64,000 nucleotides of DNA from Heterohyrax brucei. Its lineage: Eukaryota; Chordata; Mammalia; Hyracoidea; Procaviidae. A model generated the notes under the pieces. That model was not told the DNA's origin, made no database searches, and worked only from the letters and a program-made list of their open reading frames with translations. Location of the stretch: NCBI GenBank assembly GCA_028571685.1, contig CM053152.1:23382001-23446000 (forward strand). Reading direction: 5' to 3'. Positions 1-12,677 of the stretch are shown one piece after another; the stretch's first letter is position 1, and each line of letters begins with the position of its first letter. The translations under genes were made by a program, and so were the position numbers.

Positions 1-430
1 AACAGTGTGTAAATATTGAGTCATCAGTTACAGCAAATGTATCACAAGAATGCAAGCTATTCATAATAGGGAAGAAGGTATATGGGTACTCTGTACTTTC
101 TTTGCAACTTTTCATAATCCTAAAACTACTCTAAAAACAGACTATTAGGGGGAAAAAATTGCTGCCTGACTCATACAATGTAGTGTCTTCTTTCTCAACG
201 GAGAGACTGGTGAAGGCAGCAAACCATCTTCATACAGCCTGCAGTTCTGCCTACCACCTACCTACCGTTATCAAACCCACAGACAGAACATCAAAGAACC
301 AGCAACTGAAAAAGTCTTGCTGCAGGCTGGACTTGATTTGATGTTTTTTTTTAAAAGGTAGTGAATATTATTCTTTGGATCTTGAGGCCGAAAGTTTTGA
401 ATCCATATCAAATTATTAAAAATAAAAAGA
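1..430. other. Unassigned AT-rich sequence
   Basis: Presumed TMEM241 intron 3. No coding region, repeat family or RNA gene recognised. Confidence 0.5.
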
Positions 431-702
431 GAGGTGGAACTAAGATGATGGACTAGTAAGACACTTCCAGTGATGCCTCTTACAATAAAGGCCCGAAAAA
501 AACAAAGGAATTGATTATATATGACATTCTAGAGGCCCAGAAGATCAAAGGCAAAGTTGAGAAATCAGACTGAGTAACAGTGGAAGGAGAGAAGATCCAG
601 AAGCAGCAAGGAGCAGCCAGTCCTGATTCAGTGGGAATTGGCATCCTGCAGGAAGATCAACTGGAGTGAGTGCAGTGAGGCAAGCAGTGACATCCAGAAC
701 AT

Positions 703-1790
703 GTTTTCCATGTCAGTAGAGACCAAGAAACAGAGAATCAACTCACACATCCAGAATCAGTGAAAAGAAGTATTCAATTGTCAAAACTTAGATAGCTTGC
801 ATTTAAGCTACTGCCTATGCTTTCCTTTGGAATAAACCTCTCTCCCTTTTACCTGTCCACTGTCTCCCACTGGACCTGAGTTGGCTTCAGAGCCTGATGA
901 ATCCCATAAGCCAGAAGCAGGATTCCCTTACCTGACCTGAATGATTCTCCAAGCTTTGAGAGGGAACAAATTAACAAATAGGGAAAAAAATTATCTATCA
1001 GTTCCACTAGGCCATGAAAGCAGGGCAGACACAGTTCTTTTGTTTGGGTGCAGGCATAATGGGTCCATGGACTTCGAATGCCTTTCACTTCTGTATAAAC
1101 CTATGTGGGCCGACTACAACAGTATAGGCTTTCATTAGCACAGTACAACAGAGTACATACCTGAACCCTTATTTTACTGTATAAGGGTTCAGGTATGTAC
1201 TGTACATAATGGAAAGGTAGGTTCCTGACATTTGACCCTGCTCTACCTATTAAGCAGGGCCCTGGGGACTGGTTACTCCACCCATGCCACCCAGCCTCCT
1301 GTGACATAGGTCCAAGAATAAGTGGCGCCTCCCAGTCTTTACAGCCAACAACTCTACGCACCCACAGTCCATCCACACAACCTTCCTATCTACCCACTCT
1401 AAGAAACAGCCACATGCTATTCTCAAAGACATTCAGAGGAGGCTGTCAGCCCCCTGCTTACTCTGTGCATGTAGCCAGACACCTGTGCCTATACCAATCA
1501 CTCCTTCCCATCTAGGACTGTAAGGGACAGCGTGTACAACACACTTGGTGATGTGGATACCTGAGCGGACGCCATACAAAAAAAGTAAATGGACTCTGGA
1601 GCTCACATACCTAGTAACAGCTCTAACTACCTGGAGACAGGATGTTAGAGCTTTTCAGGCACCAATAATTAAACTAGCTCATATGATGAGCCTATTTGGG
1701 CATTTCAAAACAAATCAACAAGCTAGAACATAGTACAAAAACATAAAATAAATACAACGGCTTACTGATGGCTAGGAGATGAAAGTCAAT
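703..1790. other. Unassigned insert-like segment within the old L1
   Basis: It separates the L1 5'-like end from ORF1. It contains an AATAAA near 830 and the hairpin at 1152-1201. No ORF is convincing and no family was recognised. Confidence 0.35.
1152..1201. repeat. Perfect 21-bp inverted repeat with 8-nt loop
   Basis: Arms 1152-1172 and 1181-1201 are exact reverse complements (arm starts AGTACATACCTGAACCC); the loop is 1173-1180. A hairpin this perfect in otherwise decayed intron sequence suggests a young foldback or MITE-like element, or a recent templated event. Confidence 0.9.
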
Positions 1791-3480
1791 AACAAGTCAC
1801 ACAAACAGGCGCAACATGACAGATTCAGAAAGCCTCCAAAACATTCAAGAAATTTTCTAGATGAAGAGAATTTTCTGGAATTTTCAGATATAAAATACAC
1901 AACATTAATATACAGAAATCATCAAGAAATCAGGTAAAATGCAGCACAGCTTGATGACAAATTGAACAGGCTGCAAAAATCCACAGAAAGACAACAAATA
2001 GAAATTCAGAAGATTAACAATAAATTTTCACAATTAGACAATTCCATACAAAGTCAAAACAGCAGAATTGAGGAAATGAAAATCAGAGTTAATGAAATTG
2101 AAGAGAAAGCACTTAACAGCAACATATTTGAGAAAAAACAGATAAAAGAATTTTTTAAAATGAGGAAATCCTAAGGATTAGGGATTCATCAAGAGAAATA
2201 ACCTGTGAGTGAGTAGAGTACCAGAACAGAGAGTGGGTTGGGGGGTAGAGGGGGATAACAGGAAGCACAGAGAGAATTCTTGAAGACTTGTTGACAAAAA
2301 AACTTTCCTAATATCACAAAAGATAAGAAGACCACTATCCAAGATGCTTATTCAAACTCAAAAAAGCAGAGGTTTTTTTCTCAAAAGAAAGTCACCAAGA
2401 CATATTATAATCTAAGTTATCAGATCCAAATTAAGGACAGAATTTTAAGAGTAGCTAGGGATAAACAAAAAACAATCCACAAAGGAGAGTCAATAAAACT
2501 AAGTCTGGATTACTCAACAGAAACCACACAGGCAAGAAGGCAATGGGATGACATATATAAAGTCTTGAAGGAAAAAAAAGTTTCCACCCAAGAATTATGT
2601 ATACAGATAAACAGTCTCTGAAATATGGTAAAATTAGGATATTTACAGATAAACAGATATTTAGGGAATTTGCAAAAACCAAACCAAAATTACGTGAAAT
2701 AAGCAAGAGAATCCTCTGGTGACAAAATAAGTAACATCAGATACCCAAAACTAGGATGCAGGACAGAGCAACCAGAAATCAACCCAAATAGGGAAATCAC
2801 AAAAATAAAGCAAAGCTAAAATACTGAAAATACAGAAACAAAGATGTCATTATGTAAAAGATGATAACATTAGAACAAAAAAAAGGAGGGGGCTAAGATA
2901 TGTAGTCATACACCTTTCATATGGAGAGGAAGTCAAAGCAATAGAAAGAAATAAAACACTTGTTTAAATTTAGAAAAATAGGGATAAGTATTAAAGAAGC
3001 CACAAATTAACAATATTCATTAAAATAAAAAATAAGAAAAACATAAGACTCATCAAATACAAAGCTAAGAATGATGAGAAATACATAAATGACTCAACAC
3101 AGAAAATTAAATAGAACAGTGAAACTGTCAACAATGCACAAAAAAGCCATCAAAATGACAGCGCTAAACTCATACCTATCAATAATTACACTGAAGGTAA
3201 ATGGATTAAACACGTCAACAAACAGAGAACGGTATTTCAGAGCATAGAAAATGACAGAATACTCACAAATTCATTCTGTGAAGCCAGCATAACCCTGATA
3301 CCAAAACCAGGTAAAGACGCTAGAAAAAAAGGAAAACTACAGACCAATGTAGCTCTAACAAACGTAAATGCAAAACCTTCAACAAAATTTTAGTCAATAG
3401 AACTCAACAACATATCGAAAAAACAATCTACTGTGACCAAGTGGAATTCACACCAGCGATGTAGGAACAATTCTTGCAAA

Positions 3481-4144
3481 CCACAAAGAATTTCAATGAC
3501 ACACGACAAAATCAAAAAGAAAAAAAGAAGGAAAGACAGAGTGCTAGAAGGTCATTTGCTAACTTCTGCATCCATTAACCTGGCATTGCCAGAATACCAG
3601 TTCAAGAAATCTTCAAGGACTTCTGAAGGGCTTTTTTTCTTTTCTTTTTTTTTAAAGTTGTGAGTCACGGCAGGAACTGCTTTTTCATTACAGTTTAGAA
3701 TATTGTTATTATTCAAGAAGGTAAATCCCAGTTTTTATGTACAGTGCATATCACCAAAGCTGCAACACACTTCCCTCATCAGTTACAAATTCATCCTATT
3801 CAGTAGCTAGTAATAAGTGATGGAAATTAACGAAACCATCCCAGCAGGATATATCATAATAATCGAGACTAACTCAATGAACCACTCTCCAGGGACTGGT
3901 ACCTGCTCAAGAACTGCTCTTTGTTACAGGGGTAGGCAATCCATCCACGATGGACCTGCTTTAAAACAACTCCCTGCACTATCCAGCATTAAACTGCTCC
4001 CAGAAATTTCTAGGAAGGCCTTCAAACCTTACTTGATGCAGAGTATAAATTCCTTCAGCAAATACTAATTGCAACACACAAGGTGCTGAACACATTATTG
4101 TTAAAAACAGTATCAGGAGCTAATTCTTTCTGAGCTTTTGTTAC
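3481..4144. other. Unassigned intron sequence
   Basis: It contains a pyrimidine run near 3631-3655. Nothing else was recognised. Confidence 0.5.
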
Positions 4145-4345
4145 AAACCCAGGTAATATGCTAAATGTTTTACATGTCTTATCTTTTTCAAATGTGCAAA
4201 CTAATCTTATAAGGGAAGGTATTGTTATTATGCCCATTGTGCAGATGAAGAAACAGTGTAAGTTTAAGGAATCTGCATGTGTTCAGAGCAGTTGGTAGAT
4301 GGCAAAACCAGAATCTAAATTCAGATCTGTCTGACTCAGAAACTT
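4145..4345 (-). repeat. MIR SINE
   Basis: It shows the MIR hallmark in reverse orientation: a block like TATTATGCCCATTGTGCAGATG followed at the right spacing by AGAAACAGTG, GGCAAAACCAGAATC and CAGATCTGTCTGACTC. Diverged. Confidence 0.75.
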
Positions 4346-5865
4346 GTTTTTAACCGTTCTTTTATACTTTGTTCTCAAAGAATTCATAGTGTAATGGGAG
4401 ACACTGACATATAAATAGAGAAGCTGAAAATATGACAGGATTTTGCTCTGGTATCAGACTAAGCAAATAATCATCTGAGGAATAGACGCCATCATCACTA
4501 ATTCTTCTGCAAGAATAAATGTCTGACCCTCCATCCATAAGGTGAACAGAAAAAGAAGGATGCTATCCTCTATCCTAACAGGTCAAGAGTAACATCAGTC
4601 AATTGCTACTCCTCTGGGAAAAGGTCTTCACATTAGACATCAATAGAGACAAAATTTAGGCCCAGGGCCTGCTGTGTACCCAAAGGAAGTCCAAGACCCA
4701 CATCACAGGCAAAGCACTAACGAAGAAGATGGGGGTGCACTGGGTAGAATAACAGCTGGCCTTGCTGAGGCAGGCCCACTGTTGTGGAATGCAAGGTCAG
4801 TGAGGCCCCAAAAATTTGTACTCCATTTCCTCTTAAAATAAACAAGGAAACCTCCTACCGAGTTATATACTCCAAGAGACATCAGTATCTGAGTGGCCAT
4901 GGAAAAGAGAACAGAAAACATTCCTGGGGAACATGTTGTATTTTAACCCTTCTACCCTAAAATTCAAAAAAGAATTTTAACTAGAAAAAACATGCACAGG
5001 TCTAGTTGTACCAGTGGGATGTCTGGAAAATGCTAGAAGGCAGCTAGGTATGTGAGCATGTGGCTGTCAAGATGGGACTCTGAGGTGGGCACGTGGGTGC
5101 TGGTGCTTGTGTCCTCCCGAGTGATTTCACTCAGGACCCACCTTCAAGGTAGGCAGAGCCCAGACCGTATGCACTAGGGGCGGACTTGAGACTCCCGCAA
5201 GAGAAGTAACTGGCTACAGAGCCTTTCCCTGGCCCTCCAGCTCTTATCAGAGAGGCAGCCTTCCTCCACCACACACCCTCATAAAACTATAGCTGCTATG
5301 AAAAAGAGTAAGTATAAGCCCCTGAAAAAACTGTTGTCAAAACAGGAGTGGGCGAGACAAGTGTCAAAGGTCAGGGGGAAAGGGAAAAATGATTTAAAAT
5401 CAAGACAGGTTCTATATTCATATTGTTTCAAAGCATGAAGTTCTCATTTCACCTTGAAGAATATATTCTACCTGAAAACTACAGACTATATGTTAAGTGC
5501 AGTTTATGCAAAAAAATATCTCAGGGAACACTAGATAATAATCCATATGTAAAGAAATATCCTTGGCCTAAACCAAAAGCTTGGCAAATAGATGAGTTAT
5601 ATGTTTTAAAGGAAAAGTTCTGAGTCCCCAATTTTCTACAAATAAGCCCACCTATAATCTGTCTCATAGTGTCAAATAAAGAGTTTCCATACACACTATT
5701 AAAGTCCTCCAAGACATCCTTGAGCTTCATCAAAGTAAGAACCATGTGTATTTTGTTCCTGTGAACACAGGTAAAATTATTACACTGATAAATGTTACAC
5801 AGGAGACTGACTAAAGGACTAGGCTATATCATCAAGGCATCTAACCTAGCCAGTGAAGAGAATAA
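4346..5865. other. Unassigned intron sequence
   Basis: No supportable gene, RNA or repeat. The ORFs here are short and lack any familiar motif. Confidence 0.5.
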
Positions 5866-5869
5866 GGAG

Positions 5870-6400
5870 AGTTTACCAAAAAAAAGTGGCCTTCAGATGA
5901 AATTCAAAGTTAAGGGTATATGGGGGCAAGGGTATGAGAAGGGAAACATATTCCAGACATAAACATATCATGTACAAAGGCCCTGTGGCAGGAGGAATCT
6001 GGAGGAGGGAGAGTGTAGCATGAGCAGATAGAAGAAAAAACATAGAGGTGGGAGGGGTGGGAAAGGACAAACAAAGGTTGAAAATACTGCTCTGGCTACA
6101 GAATGGAAGATAAGTTGAAATAGGGTTAGGTGTGCTATGATGGGAGATCAGTTCAATGGACTTAACAGTACTCCAGCCAAGAGATGAAGAAGACGGAGAA
6201 ATGGACCAATCTGAGAAATCAGTAAGATTTGGTGATGATTTCACATCAGGAAGTGAGAGAAATAAGACACTAAAGATGACTCGCATGTTCCCAATTTCAA
6301 CAGCGGGATATTTGGTAGTAATCTGTACTAAAACAGAGAAAACAGGAAGAAGTTCCACTGGAAAAAATTATAAATGCATGTCACTAAAATAATAAACCTG
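5870..6400. repeat. Ancient mammalian interspersed repeat, copy 1
   Basis: It carries the phrase order of a common ancient repeat: 'aaaggccctgtggcagga', 'tctggctacagaatgg', 'ccaagagatgaagaa', 'gatgactc'. Related, more decayed copies are at 9716-9880 and 38230-39260. Family name not assigned. The 161-codon ORF on its reverse strand has no known motif and is a shadow. Confidence 0.55.
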
Positions 6401-7321
6401 TGACACTTCTGGGACACAAAGCAGAGCTGTCAAGCAGGTAACTTGACTTCAATGGTCTGGGGATTCTCTCCTGCCCTCTAGTAAGCAAGAAAGCACTAGT
6501 AGATGTGCCTTACATTTGATTTTTTCTGTTTTCCCTTCTGCCTCAGTTTTGAGGATGAAATTAAGATGTGCTTTCTTCAATACAATTCCCCCCTTTGGTC
6601 CATTATTAACAGTAGTGAGTCTCTTAAATTTGGTTTCAAAACTTACTGTGAACTATTTATTAAGCATATATAATATTCTAATATTCTAGGTAATGACGAC
6701 ATAGTTTTTAAGACAAATGAAATCCGATTTCACAAAATTTACGAGCAAGAAAGAACCTGCTGCTCCAAAAAGAAATCCACACAACCATGCCCAACTTGAC
6801 AAGGGTGCTAAGTCCATTCAATGGAGAAAGAAAAGTCTCTTCAATAAATGGTGCTGGGAAAACTGGATTTCCACATGCATAAAAATGAAACCGGATCCAT
6901 GCCTCACACCATAAGCAGAAACAAATTCAGAATGGATTAGAACCTAAATGCACAAACTACAACGATGAAATCCTTAGAAGAAAATGCAGGGCAATGCTAT
7001 CAGGCCTATTTTTAATAAAGCATTATCTAGTATGATAACAGAAGTAGAGACATCAAAAGACAAAATAAAGGGACCTTTTAAAAATTAAAAGCTTTTGTTG
7101 TTCAAAATACTTTACAAAAAAAGTGGAAAGACAAGCTACCGACCAGGAGAATATGTTCAGAAACTACATATGTGATGAGAATCTAATAATTAAAATACAT
7201 ATAAAACTTTGAGACGTTAACAATAGGAAGACAACTCAATCATAAAACGGCAAAGGACTTGAAGACAGTTTACTAAAGAGGACATTCAAATGGTCACCAA
7301 ACACACTAAAAGATACTCAAC

Positions 7322-7515
7322 GTGGAATCTGAGGTACACCAAATGGTTTCAACTCAGCCACAACAGATGATCACCAAGGACAACAAAGACATGAGGGTAA
7401 AAGAGCCTCGATGACAGAAGGGCTTATCACCCTTGTCAAGTGGGCATGCTTGTGTTTAATTTGGATTGTATACTTTCCCTCAATCACAATAAAAAAAAGA
7501 AAGAAAGGAAAAAAG
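7322..7515 (+). mobile_element. Short L1 3'-UTR insertion (older tail type)
   Basis: It matches 3' UTR of the L1 ending at 52560 ('ctgaggtacaccaa', 'gatgatcaccaaggac') and ends with the tail GGATTGTATACTTTCCCTCA and an A-rich run. Flanks AGATACTCAAC (left) and AGATCATCAAC (right) look like an imperfect target duplication. The middle part of the UTR is deleted. Confidence 0.8.
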
Positions 7516-7727
7516 AGATCATCAACATCATTAACCATGAGAGACATACAATAAGATACCATTTCACTCCCACTAGCATAGTAAGAAGAAAACAGAAAAT
7601 AAATGCTAGCAAGAATGTGAGGAAACTGGAACCCTTATCCACTGTTGGTGGGAGTGCAAAATGGTACAGCCATTGTGGAAAATGATGTGATCATTCCTCA
7701 AAATACTGAAAATGGAACTACTATAAT

Positions 7728-7886
7728 CCCCAAAACCCACTGCTGACAAGTCAATTCCTACTCACAGTGACCCTATAGGACAGAGTAGAATTTCCCCATA
7801 GCGTTTCCAAGGAATACCTGGTGGATTCAAACTGCCAATCTCTTTGTTCAGCAGCCATAGCTCTTAACTACCACACCACCAGAATT
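7728..7886 (-). mobile_element. AfroSINE
   Basis: Reverse-oriented SINE: RTE-like block (CCTACTCACAGTGACCCTAT), then GTTTCCAAGGAATACCTGG, then the tRNA-like head with a reverse B box (GGATTCAAACTGCC). Inserted in the old L1 ORF2. Confidence 0.9.
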
Positions 7887-8436
7887 TGACCTAGCAGTTC
7901 CACTCCTAGGTGTATACTCAGGAGCAACTCAGAGACGTGTACACCAATGTTCACTGTAGCACTATTCACAATAGCCAAAAAAGTAGAAACGACCTAAATG
8001 CCATCAACTAATGGATGGGTAGACAAAATGTGGTACACGCATACAATGGAAAACTACTCAGCCAGCAGGAGAGATGAAGTCTTGATACATAAAGATGGAG
8101 GGAGCTTGGAGACATTATGTTGAATGAAATAAGTCAACCACAAAAGGACAAATATTGTACTACCTGACTTATATGAAAAGACAAGAAAAGGCAAGCATAT
8201 AGAGATCAGAGTTTATCAGTGGTTACCCAGGGTGTTAAGGAGGTGGATTACTGCTTATGGGGTACTGAACTTCAATTTATGGTAATGGAAAAATTGCACT
8301 GATTAGGGGTAGGGTTGCACAGCCTATTATCATACTCGCTGTCAGTACGTTATACACTTGTCAAAAGTTGAACTGGCAGAAGTTACGTGACAGACATATT
8401 TACAACAAACAGTTAAAAAAAGACAGTAACTTCTGA

Positions 8437-9235
8437 GGCTGCTTATGTACAACCAAATACCCTATGAGATTTGGTTCTTTGGTGTGGAGGTTCAGGGTTA
8501 TGCTTTCATGAGACATTCCAGTTAACTGGCCTAACAACACATTTAGTGCTTCTGTTCGCCTAGTCCACTATAAATCTCGCAAGCAGCCACCCAAGACACA
8601 ACAGTTATCTATATTCAGCTGGAGCAACAGAAGACAGAGCGTAAGGAAGAGGAGAAGGACATGGGATGTGTGGCTAATTGTCTCCATAAACAACTGTCTC
8701 CTTTGCCATGAGAACAAAAAAACTGGATGATGGCTAGCTACCGCTACTGAACATTTTGATCAAAGCTGTTACAGAAGAATCCTGATCAAAAGGGAGAAAA
8801 CGCAGACTAGAATTTCATATTCTCCTGAGGTTGGATGAAGCCCCCAAACTACTGTCCTGGCATAATTTTTAAACTTTAAACCAAAAATATCCCCTAAAGT
8901 CTTCTTAAAACCAAGCAATGGTTTACGTTAACTAGTAAAGAACATCTGCCTTGAGCACTGTGCTCTTTTAAGATCTGTCTATAAGGGATCAAACTGACAA
9001 CAGCAACTTGAAAGACTACACAGGAAATTTACAGGGCAGTGAGTTTATGTTACTGGGGAAGGAACAAATCAGCAAAGGAGGGTCAGAATGTTGCACAATA
9101 TGAAGAATGTAACCATTGTCATTGATTTTTTGTACATGTAGAAACTGGCGAAGTGGTTTATATTTCTCTGTGTATATTCTCTACAACAATAACAAAAAAA
9201 TAATTTTTTTTAAAAAAAGAGCGAGTCAATCTTGC
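8437..9235 (+). mobile_element. Probable L1 3' UTR and A-rich end
   Basis: It follows the ORF2 remnant directly and ends at an A/T-rich tail (9190-9225) preceded by GTCATTGATTTTTTGTACATG. Similar pre-tail phrasing appears at 20250-20320 and 40520-40615. No ORF. Confidence 0.45.
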
Positions 9236-9715
9236 ACAAGGAGTAGAAGCCTCCAGCAGCCACATATTTATGACCCAATAAAACACTGGTGCTGGGACCA
9301 CACAGTCCTTGTTCTTCTCTATCAGTGGATGAACCTGGTGGGGATACTAGACCCAGGCCATTTCTGCCTGACATGTGACACCTGTAACAGGCAAACTCTG
9401 CTCCAAGGCTTCCCATCTGCTTAGTCAGGACTTTTTTAGACTGCACTGAAGTCTAAGACTCTTGCCGTCCCATCCTTCTTCCTTCTCCCTTACTTTCCAC
9501 GAGTGTGAGCCTTCCACTGCCATCTGAAGGCTCTTCCCACTCACTCTTCAACCCTTTCCCAAGAATTTTCCCTGACAAATTTTTTGCAACTCTAACTCTG
9601 CCTTGGTGTCTGCTTCCTGGAGGACCCCAAAAGATACACAAATACACACATATATGCCACAGCGTCAGAAAAATACTGCAAAATGAGGGACCTTAGAGTT
9701 ACACTCAGTACAACG
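9236..9715. other. Unassigned intron sequence
   Basis: No gene or repeat recognised. Confidence 0.45.
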
Positions 9716-9880
9716 TTAAATAGTGTTAATCAAGGAAGGCCTCAATGAGGAGGTGATATACGAGCAAAGATTTGAATAAAGTATTTGTGGCAGGAATACC
9801 ATTTTCCCATCCACCTGCAAGGGCCAAGTCAGAACATGACTAGGTGCTGGAGGAACAGCCAGGAAAATCAGGGATTAATG
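9716..9880. repeat. Ancient interspersed repeat, copy 2
   Basis: It shares the order 'aaggcctcaatgaggaggtgat ... gatttgaata ... gctggaggaacagccagga' with the first half of the repeat at 5870 and 38230. Confidence 0.45.
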
Positions 9881-10689
9881 AGAGTATAGGAGATAAAGTT
9901 GGGGGGTGGCCAAGAGTTGGCTTCCCCGGGACCTTAAAGACATGGTAGGAATAAGGAGTTTTTTTCCACAAATGGAAAGAAACTCATGCTCTGTTTTGAA
10001 CTTTTGGGGGCCATGCTCTGATTCCCATTTTAAACCCTCACTCTCCACACTGTGGAAAACAGACCACGATACAAGCAGAAGGGCAGAGGTACACAGCAGT
10101 AAACCCTTAAGAGGCCACTGATACAGATGACTGTCACATGGTCTAGGGTAATAGCGGCAAAAGAAGCAATGCTTTATCACAGGGCCCTTACCATTTTATG
10201 TAATACATTTGAATATCTTTTCCATTAACCCACTCTGAAGCATTTCATACAATTGCTGCTTCAGGAACAAGAATTTGGATCTCTGCCTACATATTTCCAT
10301 GACCATTAATATGCTTTCGCCACACAGATGAGGATGGTCTTTCAATAGGTTATCTGGTGCAGACAATATTCATGACACTTGATTTTTCTATATTCTTCCC
10401 AGGTGGTCTGGAGACAATGTAAAGAAACAGGTACAGTTATGGTGCTTCTTTGTGCTTCTATTACCTCCTGAAATATTTTGAAAAATCACTTCATCAGGAA
10501 GAAATATAACTATTAAAATCCTAGTTAACTCTGCTACAACAGAGGGTGGTTTTCTAGGGAGAGATGGCAAGAAGCAGTGGAATCATACATGATTCCAGGC
10601 ACTAGAAAGTATCATCTTATAGCACGTACGTGGCTGTAAGCTATGTATAATGTCTTCTGAAGGAACTTTCCAGTAATTGTTGATGCTAC
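9881..10689. other. Unassigned intron sequence
   Basis: No gene, RNA or repeat recognised. Confidence 0.5.
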
Positions 10690-10908
10690 TGTTAGCTGTC
10701 GTGGAGTTGGCCCCATAACCCAAGTGGTAAACTCAAGCATAATGGAACAAAATGTTGCTCAGTTCTGCACCACCCCATGATTGGGTGTACATCAGACCAT
10801 TGTGTTCAACAGTGTTTCCACTGGCCAATTGTCAAAAGTCAATCACCACACCCTTCTTCCTAGTCTATCTTCATCCAGATGTTTGCTAAAACCTGTTCAG
10901 AATCATTA
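10690..10908 (-). mobile_element. RTE-derived SINE body, degraded
   Basis: It parallels the element at 22222-22560: 'ttggccccataac', 'aatggaacaaaatgtt', 'tctgcaccacc', 'atcagaccattgtg', 'cccttcttcctagtcta'. The tRNA-like end is not visible. Confidence 0.6.
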
Positions 10909-11005
10909 CTGTTGTTGTTGTTAGTTGCCATTGAGTCAGCTCAGATTCATGGAGACCTTACACATTAACAGAACAAAACACTGTCTGGTCCTATGCAATT
11001 AGCTG
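10909..11005 (-). mobile_element. RTE LINE 3'-end fragment
   Basis: It starts with a GTT repeat followed by the RTE 3' terminus (TTGCCATTGAGTCAGCTC) and 'aacagaacaaaacactgtc', as in the RTE ends at 47692 and 57698. Confidence 0.7.
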
Positions 11006-11398
11006 ATGGAGTTTAAGTAATACCTCTAAGGATGGACAAATTGCAAACATTTCACTGTGCTGTGTCTTGTCTTCTAAAACATGCTGTACCACTGAGGTGG
11101 GGCAGGAAAGCTACTCGAGTGCCCTTTGTACAGAATAAAGAATGAGGGATTTGTGGCTAGGGAAAACTGGATTCATAACCTAATTCTCAAGTTAACTTGT
11201 AACAAGAACACAGTTTTCTCATTTATGGAAACAAAAATGCTATATGGCTGCTGAGAAGATAAGAGAATGAAAATACAGTACTTGGGGTAATACATGGTAC
11301 ATTAAAACTAACAGCTTATAATAACTGTCCTCCTGGCCTTTCTACATAAGAATAGAAGCCATTAAGGAAAAGATTCATTAAATGCACCTATATAAAAC
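11006..11398. other. Unassigned intron sequence
   Basis: Nothing recognised. Confidence 0.45.
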
Positions 11399-11560
11399 GC
11401 AAAAACTCTGGTGGCGTAGAGGGTTTAGTGCTACATCTGCTAACCAAAAGGTCAGCAGTTCAAATCCACGAGGCGCTCCTTGGAAACACTAGGGGACAGG
11501 TCTATTCTGACACCTCTAGGGTTGCCATGAGTGGGACCCGACTCAATGGCAATGAGTTAT
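11399..11560 (+). mobile_element. AfroSINE
   Basis: Forward copy: head CTGGTGGCGTAGAGGG, B-box region GCAGTTCAAATCCACGAG, GCTCCTTGGAAAC, and the RTE-like end GTTGCCATGAGTGGGACC. Confidence 0.9.
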
Positions 11561-11810
11561 ATAAAATGCACTGGCAAAAAAATACCATAAAGAAAATGGA
11601 TAGGTAGTTAACAACTTGGGGGAGAAATACTGGCAATATGTAAACAGGCTGTGGTTTAATATTTTAAATGTACTGTGTTTGTAAATCACTAAGGAAAAAA
11701 AAGTCCACTCCCCAATAGAAAAATAAAGAAAAAATATAGGGGGTCGGAGTCAAGACAGCGGACTAACTACACATGTTCCAAGATCCCTCTGGAAACCAAG
11801 ACCTGAATTG

Positions 11811-12331
11811 ACAATTGTTTTAGTCAGCTAGTGCCGCTCTAACAGAAATACCACAGAGTGGATGGCTTTAACAAAGGAAGGTTTATTCTTACACAGTTCA
11901 GTAGGTTGCAAGTCCATATTCAGGGTGTCCGCTCCAGGGAAAGCTTTCCCCTTGTCGGCTCTGGAGGAAAGTCCAGTATTGCATCAGTCTTTGTCCAGGG
12001 AGCGTCTTGGTGCAGGTACCTCAGGTCTCAAGGACATGCTCTTCTCCTGGTGCGCATTTCTTGATGGTGTGAGGCTCCTCATTCTCTTTGTTTCCCTTTC
12101 CTTTTATCTCTTTCAAGCTGAAAGCATTAAGGGTGGGGCAAGCCACACTCCAGGGAAACTCCCCCTACTGCAGAACAAGGAAGTAATTCTATGCAGGAAT
12201 TTAGAGCCCCTGTAACATACAGTTTAGGGAAACCACACAATGGAGGACAGTCACAAGATAATGGGAATCATGTCCCAGCCACACAGCTGCACATATTTTG
12301 GGGGGGACACAATTCAACCCATGACAACAAT
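11811..12331 (-). mobile_element. Solo LTR (ERVL/MaLR-like) with 5-bp duplication
   Basis: LTR body is 11816-12326, reverse orientation, with ends TGTTTTAGTC and CCCATGACA (TG...CA). It is flanked by identical ACAAT at 11811-11815 and 12327-12331. Five-base duplications are typical of class III (ERVL/MaLR) integration. It splits the L1-A 5' UTR, which reads on cleanly after the LTR. Related copies: 19477-19921 (reverse) and 58470-58965 (forward). No internal genes remain. Confidence 0.85.
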
Positions 12332-12677
12332 CAAATGGAGCCTTCTGATCACCTAATCAGCCCCAGGACACGGCACATGGCTGTTAATTTGGACTTAATA
12401 CCACTGACCAAAAATCCTCCTCTTTCACCAACTCCCGCTCCTGGCTAGTCCTGGCTCTCACGGACTGAAGGTAAACGCACCATTTTGACTTTTTTTTTCT
12501 CTGTCTTGGCCAGTGGGTGGAGCTGGGTCTTGCCTAGCAGCTAGACTCAGACACGCTGCTGGTGGGATAGGCAGGCGAAATTCCCATATTTTGAGAGCCA
12601 GGCTTAGGACTTTGTTAATCTAGCCACGTTGGGCCTGTCTTTTTATCATGGCTACAGTAGGGTCTGTATGGATTCCC

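Larger units (their letters stand above)
433..3480 (+). mobile_element. Old, rearranged L1 remnant
   Basis: Seen: about 433-700 starts like an L1 5' end (GTGGAACTAAGATGATGGAC). 1962-2174 encodes a Gln/Lys/Glu-rich coiled coil typical of L1 ORF1p. 2398-2710 matches the ORF1 C-terminal region of the better L1s in this window (RRQWDD-type segment). About 3165-3215 resembles the ORF2 start (S-I-I-T-L-x-V-N-G). 3250-3480 jumps to the ORF2 reverse-transcriptase entry (P-K-P-G-K-D). Most of ORF2 is missing and no frame is open. The segment 703-1790 does not look like L1 and may be an insertion. Confidence 0.6.
6735..8436 (+). mobile_element. Old L1 ORF2 3' region, split by two insertions
   Basis: Translated pieces match the ORF2 C-terminal third: [11 protein letters not shown] near 6835, then [10 protein letters not shown] near 7640, then the conserved tail up to about 8430 (AATGAAATAAGTCA block near 8125). 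Frames are broken. A short L1 3' end (7322-7515) and an AfroSINE (7728-7886) interrupt it. Either side of each insert resumes at the expected position of the same ORF2. Confidence 0.8.

Noticed and set aside
5873..6358. 161-codon reverse ORF
   Set aside because: It lies antisense in an ancient interspersed repeat, has no known motif, and is low-complexity Ser/Pro/Leu.
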